Below, in pieces: positions 1-4,511 of a DNA stretch of 5,054 nucleotides. The position numbers were made by a program, and so were the translations under genes. Below the pieces are notes generated by a model, which worked only from the letters and a program-made list of their open reading frames with translations, was not told the DNA's origin and searched no databases. The first letter of the stretch is position 1; each line of letters starts with the position of its first letter. Source of the stretch: Bacteroidota bacterium (GTDB lineage Bacteria; Bacteroidota; Bacteroidia; Bacteroidales; VadinHA17); NCBI GenBank assembly GCA_030613125.1, contig JAUWMO010000262.1:1-5054 (forward strand), read 5' to 3'.

Positions 1-99
1 TTAAGTTGGTTTAATTTAGAGGTACAAGAACAAAAGAGCATGTATAAAGATTCCATGTTCCCAAGGATGAGGGCTCACCGAACACCATTAAAAAAATAA
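1..99 (+). CDS. possible 3' end of an upstream gene (5' partial)
   Basis: This frame is open from the first base of the window to a TAA at 97-99, giving 32 residues that end in a basic tail (RMRAHRTPLKK). The other two plus-strand frames hit a stop within the first 12 bases. An open stretch this short can occur by chance and I recognise no family in it. If real, it would be the C-terminus of a gene lying just upstream of the lipoprotein pair, 92 bp before the first ATG. Bases 100-191 are AT-rich and contain TATACTTTG at 100-108. That resembles the Bacteroidota -7 element TAnnTTTG with one extra base, but no -33 element is convincingly placed. Confidence 0.2.
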   Translation, partial: LSWFNLEVQEQKSMYKDSMFPRMRAHRTPLKK

Positions 100-191
100 T
101 ATACTTTGTGAGGTAACAGGTACCAGAGAATTTAGCTATTAGCAGATAACAATTAATTAACTTACAGAACTTTACATAAAACTTAATACAT

Positions 192-1358
192 ATGAAAAAG
201 ATATTTTTATTTTTAATTACAGCTGCAACCATAACAGCTTGTTCGTCAAGCAAAAATGGATTTGAATTAAGTGGGAATCTTATAAATGCAAATGATGGAA
301 AGGTCGTTCTAAAAGAAATGAGAATAAATAACCTGGAAACTGTTGATACCATACAACTTGATGATTCCGGGAATTTTTATTATTCGAGTGAACTTGAAAT
401 TCCAAACTTCTTTTTACTTGAAAAAGACCCTGCAAATTACATTACCCTCATTATTCATCCAGGTGAAAAAATCTCAATTGAGGCCGAAACAAATAATATG
501 ATGGAAGATTATAGTATAAAAGGATCTGCTGACTCGAAATTACTAAAAGAATATACAGGTCGTCTGATGTCTGCAATAAAAAAGATAAAAGGATTAAACC
601 AAACTTACCGTGATAGTTTACAAAGTCCGAATATTTCTTCAATAATGGAGGATCTGGATAAAAAATCAAAGGTGATAGGTGATGAAATAAGGGTATATAC
701 CATCTCTTTTATTGAGGAAAATACTGAATCCCTCGCAAGTCTTATGGCTCTTTACCAGCAGTTGGCCCCTCAACAATATATTCTTGATCCGATGACTGAT
801 ATTGAATACTATAAACTTGTTGATTCGACTTTATATTCTCTTTATCCTCAATCAGAACCTGTTATGACTCTTCATAAGCATGTATCTGATTTGAAGGAAC
901 GGAAAAAAATTGCGGATTATCGAAACAGTTATATCGGAATAGGTTCAACTCCCCCCGATATTACCCTGCCAAACCCTGATGGTGATACACTGCGCCTATC
1001 ATCACTTAAAGGCCAAATTGTGCTGCTTGATTTCTGGGCAGCATGGTGTAGTCCCTGCAGAATGGAAAATCCAAATATAGTAAGCAACTATAAAAAATTC
1101 CACAATAAGGGATTTGAAATATTCCAGGTTTCACTTGACAGAACAAAAGAAAACTGGATTGCAGGTATAAAAGATGACCAACTTGGAGACTGGTTACATG
1201 TTAGCGATTTGAAATACTGGCAGTCTTCAGTTGTATCTCTTTATAACATTGAAGGTATTCCTGCCAGTTTTTTACTCGACCGTGATGGAAAGGTCATAGC
1301 AAAAAATTTGCGGGGTAAGGCATTGGAGGAAAAACTTACAGAGGTTTTTCAAGAATAA
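192..1358 (+). CDS. TlpA-like thiol-disulfide oxidoreductase lipoprotein with DUF4369-like N-terminal domain
   Basis: This 388-residue protein starts with a lipoprotein signal peptide: MKK, a hydrophobic stretch, then the lipobox TITAC with the acylated cysteine at residue 17. It should therefore be anchored in the envelope. Residues about 22-115 form a beta-rich region typical of DUF4369 (GFELSGNL, HPGEKISIEAE). A charged, helical linker follows to about 245. From about residue 250 there is an AhpC/TSA-TlpA-type thioredoxin domain (PDITLPNPDGDTLRLSSLKG) with active site W285-C286-S287-P288-C289, the buried Asp equivalent D280 in LLDFW, and cis-proline P357 in GIPAS. The only cysteines are the lipid anchor and the active-site pair. 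Proteins of this design are common in Bacteroidota and are thought to reduce or exchange disulfides outside the cytoplasm; the substrate here is unknown. The ATG at 192 leads straight into the signal peptide. The next gene is a paralog 48 bp downstream. Confidence 0.9.
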   Translation: MKKIFLFLITAATITACSSSKNGFELSGNLINANDGKVVLKEMRINNLETVDTIQLDDSGNFYYSSELEIPNFFLLEKDPANYITLIIHPGEKISIEAETNNMMEDYSIKGSADSKLLKEYTGRLMSAIKKIKGLNQTYRDSLQSPNISSIMEDLDKKSKVIGDEIRVYTISFIEENTESLASLMALYQQLAPQQYILDPMTDIEYYKLVDSTLYSLYPQSEPVMTLHKHVSDLKERKKIADYRNSYIGIGSTPPDITLPNPDGDTLRLSSLKGQIVLLDFWAAWCSPCRMENPNIVSNYKKFHNKGFEIFQVSLDRTKENWIAGIKDDQLGDWLHVSDLKYWQSSVVSLYNIEGIPASFLLDRDGKVIAKNLRGKALEEKLTEVFQE

Positions 1359-1406
1359 ATTATTTGATTACTTAAATAGTAATTACCCTTTGGATTATAT
1401 TCATTT

Positions 1407-2564
1407 ATGAAAAAGTTATTATTTTTGCTTATCCCGGTTCTGATTGCCGGATGTCAAAAGCAGAAAAATATTATCATTAATGGAACTTTACCAGGTTCAG
1501 AAGGCAAGTACCTGGTGCTGGAAAATATTGAGATAAGTACACCTGTTACTCTTGATTCGGTTTTAATTGGAAAATCCGGAAAATTCAGTTTCAAAGTACC
1601 TGTCACAGAACCCGATTTTTATCAACTAAGCCTGTCTGATAATAATTTCGTAACCTTATTAGTTGAACCAGGTGAAAAAGTCAGAGTTAATTTCACCAGT
1701 AATAATTTATTTTGGAATTATGAGGTTTTCGGTTCGGAAGGAACGGCCATGATCAGACAATTAGATATTCACTTAAGGAAAACTATTCAGAAATTGGATT
1801 CCCTGACTGCTATTTTTGAAGAAAATAAAAATCAACCTGGTTTTGATACACTGGGAATCCGTTTAAATGAATCCTATGCACTGATTATGAGTGAACAACG
1901 AAAATACTCAATTGGTTTTATTCTTAATCACCTTAATTCTTTAGCTGCAATAAAAGCGCTGTACCAAAAATATGACCCGCAAACATATGTTCTATACGAT
2001 ATAAAAGACCTGCAATACATGAAGATAGTGGCAGATACTCTTCAGGTATATTATCCTGATTCAAAACACACACGTGCTTTATTAGCAGATCTTGAAAAAG
2101 AGATGGTAAGATATAACCTAATGAAGGTTACTGATATGGCTGCCAGTGCTTCACCGGCAACCCTGGATATTGGTCTCCCAAACCTGAAGGGTGATACTAT
2201 TTATCTCTCTTCCCTTAAAGGAAACTATGTTTTGCTTTCTTTCTGGGCTTCATGGGATCAGGCCAGCGTTGAAGAAAACATTATCTTTAAATCGCTTTAT
2301 AATAAATATAATTCTAAAGGTTTTGAAATTTACCAGGTGTCATTTGATTCAGAAGAAGAGGCCTGGGAAAAAGCGATCAAGTTTGATGAACTTCCATGGA
2401 TCAATGTCAGTGACCTTAAATACCCTAATTCCCATGTAATTAGGGTTTTTAATGTAAAAAAGATCCCTATGAATTACCTGATCGATACCGATGGTTCCAT
2501 TATGGCAGGGGATCTGCATGGAAGAGGGTTAAAAATAAAGCTTGAACAGATCTTTGGTTTTTGA
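1407..2564 (+). CDS. TlpA-like lipoprotein with a degenerate, cysteine-less thioredoxin active site
   Basis: This 385-residue paralog of the preceding gene has the same plan. It has a lipoprotein signal peptide with lipobox LIAGC (Cys16), a DUF4369-like region to about residue 110 (IIINGTLPGSEGKYLVLENI, EPGEKVRVNF), a helical linker, and a TlpA-type thioredoxin fold from about 250. Shared landmarks with its neighbour include GDTxxLSSLKG, KGFEIxQVS and VSDLKY. The active-site segment reads FWASWDQASVEEN, so W283 is kept but both CXXC cysteines are D284 and S287. The buried Asp is S278 (LLSFW). The cis-proline is retained as P354 (KKIPMN). Cys16 is the only cysteine in the protein, so thiol-disulfide exchange is excluded. 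The frame is intact, which argues for a functional non-redox role such as binding or scaffolding, not decay. It is probably co-transcribed with the upstream gene; the 48-bp gap holds only a weak AT-rich hairpin (1367-1372 with 1378-1383). Confidence 0.88.
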   Translation: MKKLLFLLIPVLIAGCQKQKNIIINGTLPGSEGKYLVLENIEISTPVTLDSVLIGKSGKFSFKVPVTEPDFYQLSLSDNNFVTLLVEPGEKVRVNFTSNNLFWNYEVFGSEGTAMIRQLDIHLRKTIQKLDSLTAIFEENKNQPGFDTLGIRLNESYALIMSEQRKYSIGFILNHLNSLAAIKALYQKYDPQTYVLYDIKDLQYMKIVADTLQVYYPDSKHTRALLADLEKEMVRYNLMKVTDMAASASPATLDIGLPNLKGDTIYLSSLKGNYVLLSFWASWDQASVEENIIFKSLYNKYNSKGFEIYQVSFDSEEEAWEKAIKFDELPWINVSDLKYPNSHVIRVFNVKKIPMNYLIDTDGSIMAGDLHGRGLKIKLEQIFGF

Positions 2565-2571
2565 AAAAGTC

Positions 2572-2636
2572 CTTTCATGGTATAGGTTGACACTAAGTTT
2601 AGTTCATAACTTTTTAAATTTGACCTATTATGAAAG
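2572..2636. repeat. imperfect inverted repeat flanking a promoter-like segment
   Basis: The left arm at 2572-2586 (ctttcat-ggt-atagg) is complementary to the right arm at 2624-2636 (cctat-t-atgaaag): 7 plus 5 matching pairs separated by a 3-versus-1-base bulge, with 37 bases between the arms. The enclosed DNA contains TTGACA at 2587-2592 and TAAATTTG at 2615-2622. The right arm overlaps the ATG of the 25-codon ORF. It could be an operator, a transcript-end hairpin for the lipoprotein pair, or remnants of mobile-element ends. The sequence does not decide between these. Confidence 0.4.
2615..2622 (+). promoter_or_regulatory. candidate Bacteroidota -7 promoter element TAnnTTTG
   Basis: TAAATTTG matches the Bacteroidota sigma-ABfr -7 consensus TAnnTTTG exactly. 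The nearest TTG upstream (2587-2589) is 25 bases away, somewhat longer than the usual spacing, so the match is incomplete. A start site just downstream would leave almost no leader before the ATG at 2630. It could alternatively serve lpxH with a leader of about 260 bases running through the palindromic repeat. In this AT-rich DNA an eight-base match may also be chance. Confidence 0.22.
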
Positions 2637-2707
2637 AAGAAAAAAAAGTAATTAGTGAAGCTTATAATACAGAAAAAGTTAAACAGGAAATTATGAAATT
2701 TCTCTGA
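2630..2707 (+). CDS. 25-codon ORF, possibly a truncated gene start
   Basis: ATG at 2630 opens a 25-codon frame ending in TGA at 2705-2707. The product begins MKEEKKV and is rich in Lys and Glu, with no membrane segment or recognisable motif. The stop falls exactly where the GC-rich repeat begins (about 2705). This is compatible with a longer gene whose 3' part was replaced when the repeat arrived. It could equally be a chance ORF in A-rich DNA. No clear Shine-Dalgarno site precedes it, which is normal in Bacteroidota. Confidence 0.22.
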   Translation: MKEEKKVISEAYNTEKVKQEIMKFL

Positions 2708-2806
2708 CTCTCCCCCTGTCCTCCTTTGTCGGACATCCCCCTCTCTACCGGTAGAGAGGGGGAGTGTGCAAGCCGGAGGGTATGTGAGGGGGTGAGTGAA
2801 AACGCA
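2705..2806. repeat. GC-rich intergenic palindromic repeat (REP/MITE-like)
   Basis: This is a block of C-runs followed by G-runs inside AT-rich DNA. Its core at 2736-2763 is a perfect 28-bp palindrome: arms tccccctctctacc and ggtagagaggggga with no spacer. Outside the core the symmetry continues imperfectly: actctccccct near 2708-2717 faces agggggtgagt near 2788-2798. Repeats of this style (ctccccctctcc…ggagaggggg) are widespread between genes in many bacteria. The copy sits between the lipoprotein pair and lpxH and might end transcription through its hairpin, but there is no adjacent T-run. The rest of the 2565-2889 gap is AT-rich with no further recognisable gene. Confidence 0.7.
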
Positions 2807-2889
2807 TTACGAATAACGTTTAACATATAACTTTTCCTAAGAATTCGGCGTCAGCCTAAAACCAGAAATATTATAAAAGTATTCCCTGC

Positions 2890-3636
2890 TTGAAAACGCA
2901 AAAGAAAATATATTTCGCTTCAGACATTCATCTTGGTATCCCTGATATCAGTTCGAGTCTGGAAAGAGAAAAATTGTTTGTCCGCTTTCTTGATAAGATT
3001 AAAGAAGATGCTGCAGCTATTTTTCTTGTAGGAGACATTTTTGACTTTTGGTTCGAATATAAAAGAGTTGTACCGAGGGGATTTACACGCCTTCTTGGAA
3101 AGATTTCTGAAATAACCGACAGTGGGATCCCAATACATTTCTTTACGGGCAATCATGATATCTGGGTTTTCGATTACCTGCCTGCTGAAACCGGAATTAT
3201 TCTCCACAGAGAATCTCTTCAATGGGACGCTAATGGCAAGAAATTTTTCATTTCCCACGGTGATGGATTGGGTCCGGGTGATAAAGGATATAAATTCTTA
3301 AAAAAAATCTTTACAAATCGGGTCCTGCAATGGATGTTTACCAGGCTTCATCCAAATTTTGTTATTTGGCTAGCAAACAGGTTATCTGAAGATAGCCGTC
3401 TTTCCGGTGTATCAGCCGATTTCTTAGGTGAAGAAAAAGAATTGCTTGTTCAATATGCATATAAATTGCTTGAGAAAGAATATTTTGATTTTTTTATTTT
3501 TGGTCATCGTCATATTCCTATTGACATAACCCTTAAAAACGGCTCCAGGTTTATCTACCTGGGCGACTGGATTAAGCACTTTACCTATGGAGTTTTTAAT
3601 GGTAAAGATTTTTCTCTGCAAACATTCAACCAATAG
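2890..3636 (+). CDS. lpxH: LpxH-like UDP-2,3-diacylglucosamine diphosphatase (calcineurin-like metallophosphoesterase)
   Basis: This 248-residue protein is close in length to E. coli LpxH (240). All calcineurin-type metal-binding blocks appear in order: SDIHLG (D12, H14), GDIFDFWFEY (D49), GNHD (N88, H89), SHGDG (H123) and GHRH (H206, H208). It ends with the LGDW segment typical of the Bacteroidota branch. LpxH cleaves UDP-2,3-diacylglucosamine to lipid X and UMP at the inner face of the cytoplasmic membrane, an early step of lipid A synthesis. No ATG is available: an in-frame TAA lies at 2857-2859 and the best start is TTG at 2890, ten codons before the Asp of SDIHLG. A GC-rich repeat and about 80 bp of AT-rich DNA lie upstream; TAACTTTT at 2828-2835 is a weak -7 candidate. 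The family call is firm. The exact substrate rests on homology. Confidence 0.88.
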   Translation: MKTQKKIYFASDIHLGIPDISSSLEREKLFVRFLDKIKEDAAAIFLVGDIFDFWFEYKRVVPRGFTRLLGKISEITDSGIPIHFFTGNHDIWVFDYLPAETGIILHRESLQWDANGKKFFISHGDGLGPGDKGYKFLKKIFTNRVLQWMFTRLHPNFVIWLANRLSEDSRLSGVSADFLGEEKELLVQYAYKLLEKEYFDFFIFGHRHIPIDITLKNGSRFIYLGDWIKHFTYGVFNGKDFSLQTFNQ

Positions 3637-3640
3637 TCTT

Positions 3641-3653
3641 CCAAATTAACTAT
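3641..3653. repeat. left copy of a 13-bp direct repeat (ccaaattaactat)
   Basis: An identical 13-mer recurs at 4499-4511, so the pair brackets the whole lpxH-hppA gap. The left copy begins 5 bases after the lpxH stop codon. With gaps, similarity extends several bases on either side. It may mark a target duplication from an old insertion or a copied piece of the hppA 3' end. AT-rich 13-mers can recur by chance, so this is tentative. Confidence 0.4.
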
Positions 3654-3657
3654 TTTC

Positions 3658-3672
3658 TCCTGTTTTGTGCGA
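3658..3672. repeat. left arm of a perfect 15-bp inverted repeat
   Basis: tcctgttttgtgcga at 3658-3672 is the exact reverse complement of tcgcacaaaacagga at 4457-4471. The two arms enclose 784 bases that contain a transposase-like fragment and a hairpin-rich block. A perfect 15-bp match is unlikely by chance in a gap of this size. The arms may be terminal inverted repeats of a decayed element. Confidence 0.6.
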
Positions 3673-3706
3673 CTTCTGTGCATATAAAACTTAATTACCT
3701 GACGTT

Positions 3707-3838
3707 ATGTTACATAGAGTTGTCTTGGTTTTTGTTTTGGGTGTCCCTTGTAACTTTGGATCTTGTTTGTCAGAAAATAAGAATATTGGAAGCAGCAATG
3801 TAAGTACCCAAATTTTAAATAAAGCAAATCTCATTTGA
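3707..3838 (+). CDS. 43-residue ORF with signal-peptide-like N-terminus, unrecognised
   Basis: ATG at 3707 opens a 43-codon frame ending in TGA at 3836-3838. The N-terminus is MLHR followed by a hydrophobic run (VVLVFVLGVPC) and a second cysteine in GSC at residues 18-20. This resembles a lipoprotein or Sec signal followed by about 23 polar residues. No family is recognisable. Its last 20 bases overlap the transposase-like fragment in another frame. It may be the stump of a lipoprotein gene cut off by insertion and deletion, or a chance ORF. The preceding bases cataaaacttaat-type are similar to those before the first lipoprotein gene (about 173-188), possibly by coincidence. Confidence 0.25.
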   Translation: MLHRVVLVFVLGVPCNFGSCLSENKNIGSSNVSTQILNKANLI

Positions 3839-3950
3839 ACATACAAAGAAGCTTCTTGACAATAAGATTAGCATTGTTTTCTATGACATGACAATGATCT
3901 GTTTTGAGAGAAGTGTCCTAATTCACATATCGTATAAATATTACACATAA
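3819..3950 (+). pseudogene. fragment of an IS4/IS1634-type DDE transposase
   Basis: The frame between stops at 3816-3818 and 3948-3950 encodes about 43 residues. It begins IKQISFEHTKKLLDNK and continues ISIVFYDMTMICFER. This resembles the region around the first catalytic aspartate in IS1634/IS4-type transposases, where I recall segments of the form ISYxHTKK…VFYDMTTLYFE. The similarity fades after CFER, and the frame soon ends in AT-rich DNA. No DDE continuation or N-terminal part is visible nearby, so only a small relic remains. The identification rests on memory of the family pattern, without a database search. Confidence 0.5.
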
Positions 3951-4018
3951 CTTACATTTTCTTAATGTCCTCAGGCATCGCCTTCGCGTAGCTTCAGCAG
4001 AGCAAGGCCGGACAGGTC

Positions 4019-4046
4019 TTTACTTTTCCAATCGATGAAAAGTAAA
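4019..4046. repeat. 10-bp-stem hairpin, first TTACTTT-type
   Basis: tttacttttc at 4019-4028 pairs perfectly with gaaaagtaaa at 4037-4046 around an 8-base loop. It is followed four bases later by a GC-rich cccgcccg hairpin. The same order, an AT-rich TTACTTT stem and then a CCCGC stem, recurs at 4343-4398. Confidence 0.6.
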
Positions 4047-4050
4047 CAAA

Positions 4051-4082
4051 CCCGCCCGAACGTGCCGTCCGGTACGGGCGGG
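4051..4082. repeat. GC-rich hairpin, first CCCGC-type
   Basis: cccgcccg at 4051-4058 pairs with cgggcggg at 4075-4082. The 16 bases between can form an inner stem, gtgcc with ggtac, using one G-T wobble. The result is a long, nearly continuous stem. Confidence 0.6.
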
Positions 4083-4184
4083 AATCTTGTCAACGTCTAT
4101 CTTCATGAGCGACAGCGAGTAAAACGATGCTTCTTCCCGCCTCATAGGAATTGCATTGAAAACTAGGTTGCAGGGGGAGCCTGA

Positions 4185-4238
4185 AGATAAAATGCTGTTT
4201 GACCCCGACATTTATCGTCGGGGGAGTTCATTTTATCT
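4185..4238. repeat. nested double hairpin
   Basis: The outer stem agataaaatg (4185-4194) pairs with cattttatct (4229-4238), 10 bp perfect. Inside it ccccgac (4203-4209) pairs with gtcgggg (4217-4223) around a 7-base loop. An AT-rich outer stem holding a GC-rich inner stem is compatible with a folded RNA or a single-stranded DNA structure. Confidence 0.6.
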
Positions 4239-4275
4239 GTGGTGGTGGTGACCGTTGTTTTCAAGCAACCACGAA

Positions 4276-4289
4276 GTGCTCATGAGCAC
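4276..4289. repeat. perfect 14-bp palindrome gtgctcatgagcac
   Basis: The sequence is fully self-complementary with no spacer, so as duplex DNA it could be a binding site for a dimeric protein. The 7-mer catgagc inside it also occurs at 4104-4110. No promoter is evident nearby, so an operator role is not supported. Confidence 0.45.
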
Positions 4290-4342
4290 CATTGAAAATA
4301 AACAACTTGCGAATAATTACTATGCAGTGGTGACTTTCTTTG

Positions 4343-4375
4343 CTTACTTTCTTGTGGGGCACACAAGAAAGTAAG
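4343..4375. repeat. 14-bp-stem hairpin, second TTACTTT-type
   Basis: cttactttcttgtg (4343-4356) pairs perfectly with cacaagaaagtaag (4362-4375) around the 5-base loop gggca. It is the strongest single hairpin in the gap. The left arm follows a direct repeat of actttctt (4333-4340 and 4346-4353). No T-run follows on the plus strand, so it is not a typical intrinsic terminator. Confidence 0.65.
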
Positions 4376-4376
4376 G

Positions 4377-4398
4377 CGTCCCGCATGCGAGCGGGACG
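4377..4398. repeat. 8-bp-stem hairpin, second CCCGC-type
   Basis: cgtcccgc (4377-4384) pairs with gcgggacg (4391-4398) around a 6-base loop. It starts one base after the 14-bp hairpin ends. It is followed by a run of A on the plus strand, which is the wrong polarity for a plus-strand terminator. Confidence 0.6.
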
Positions 4399-4456
4399 AA
4401 AAAATAGCTTGTGGGAGGGCATATTATCTGTAACTAATATAGATTAGGGTGTCCCA

Positions 4457-4471
4457 TCGCACAAAACAGGA
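4457..4471. repeat. right arm of a perfect 15-bp inverted repeat
   Basis: tcgcacaaaacagga is the exact reverse complement of 3658-3672. It lies four bases before the ggggc terminator-like hairpin and 36 bases before the hppA stop codon. Confidence 0.6.
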
Positions 4472-4474
4472 AAA

Positions 4475-4497
4475 GGGGCCACAAGCCCCAAGTTTTT
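4475..4497. terminator. bidirectional terminator-like hairpin at the hppA 3' end
   Basis: ggggc (4475-4479) pairs with gcccc (4485-4489) around a 5-base loop. On the minus strand the stem is followed at once by TTTT (complement of 4474-4471), fitting an intrinsic terminator for hppA, whose stop codon is 18 bases away. On the plus strand the stem is followed, after AAG, by TTTTT at 4493-4497, so it may also stop transcription arriving from lpxH. The stem is only 5 bp, hence moderate confidence. Confidence 0.5.
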
Positions 4498-4498
4498 C

Positions 4499-4511
4499 CC
4501 AAATTAACTAT
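4499..4511. repeat. right copy of a 13-bp direct repeat (ccaaattaactat)
   Basis: Identical to 3641-3653. This copy includes the hppA stop codon (CTA on the plus strand at 4508-4510), so the left copy may derive from the end of hppA. An element-generated target duplication would be the alternative. Confidence 0.4.

Larger units (their letters stand above)
3970..4400. repeat. GC-rich, hairpin-dense intergenic repeat block
   Basis: This stretch has distinctly higher GC than the surrounding genes and carries at least seven perfect stems: 4019-4028 with 4037-4046, 4051-4058 with 4075-4082, 4185-4194 with 4229-4238, 4203-4209 with 4217-4223 (nested in the previous one), the palindrome 4276-4289, 4343-4356 with 4362-4375, and 4377-4384 with 4391-4398. 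A longer-range pair, gcgggaa 4078-4084 with ttcccgc 4134-4140, also exists. Frames left open across it look like by-products of the repeat, not genes. The block resembles dispersed repeats seen between genes in Bacteroidota. It could be a mobile miniature element or specify a structured RNA. Confidence 0.6.

Noticed and set aside
11..352. 113-codon minus-strand ORF overlapping the start of the first lipoprotein gene
   Set aside because: It lies antisense to a well-supported signal peptide and DUF4369 region and has no recognisable family; a shadow frame in AT-rich DNA.
1367..1383. Terminator between the two lipoprotein genes
   Set aside because: The stem is only 6 bp, all but one pair A-T, with no T-run; too weak to separate the genes.
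2920..3258. 112-codon minus-strand ORF inside lpxH
   Set aside because: It is antisense to conserved metallophosphatase motifs and has no domain of its own.
4020..4211. 63-codon minus-strand ORF (product contains LVFNAIPMRREEASFYSLSL) across the hairpin block
   Set aside because: It runs through several perfect stems, has no recognisable domain, and looks like an open frame created by a GC-rich dispersed repeat. Competing open frames on the same strand are just as plausible.
3970..4400. CRISPR array
   Set aside because: The hairpins differ in sequence and spacing, with no regular repeat-spacer pattern.
4377..4404. cgtcccgc/gcgggacg hairpin as an intrinsic terminator
   Set aside because: The stem is followed by A-rich, not T-rich, DNA on the plus strand. 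On the minus strand the T-run precedes the stem.
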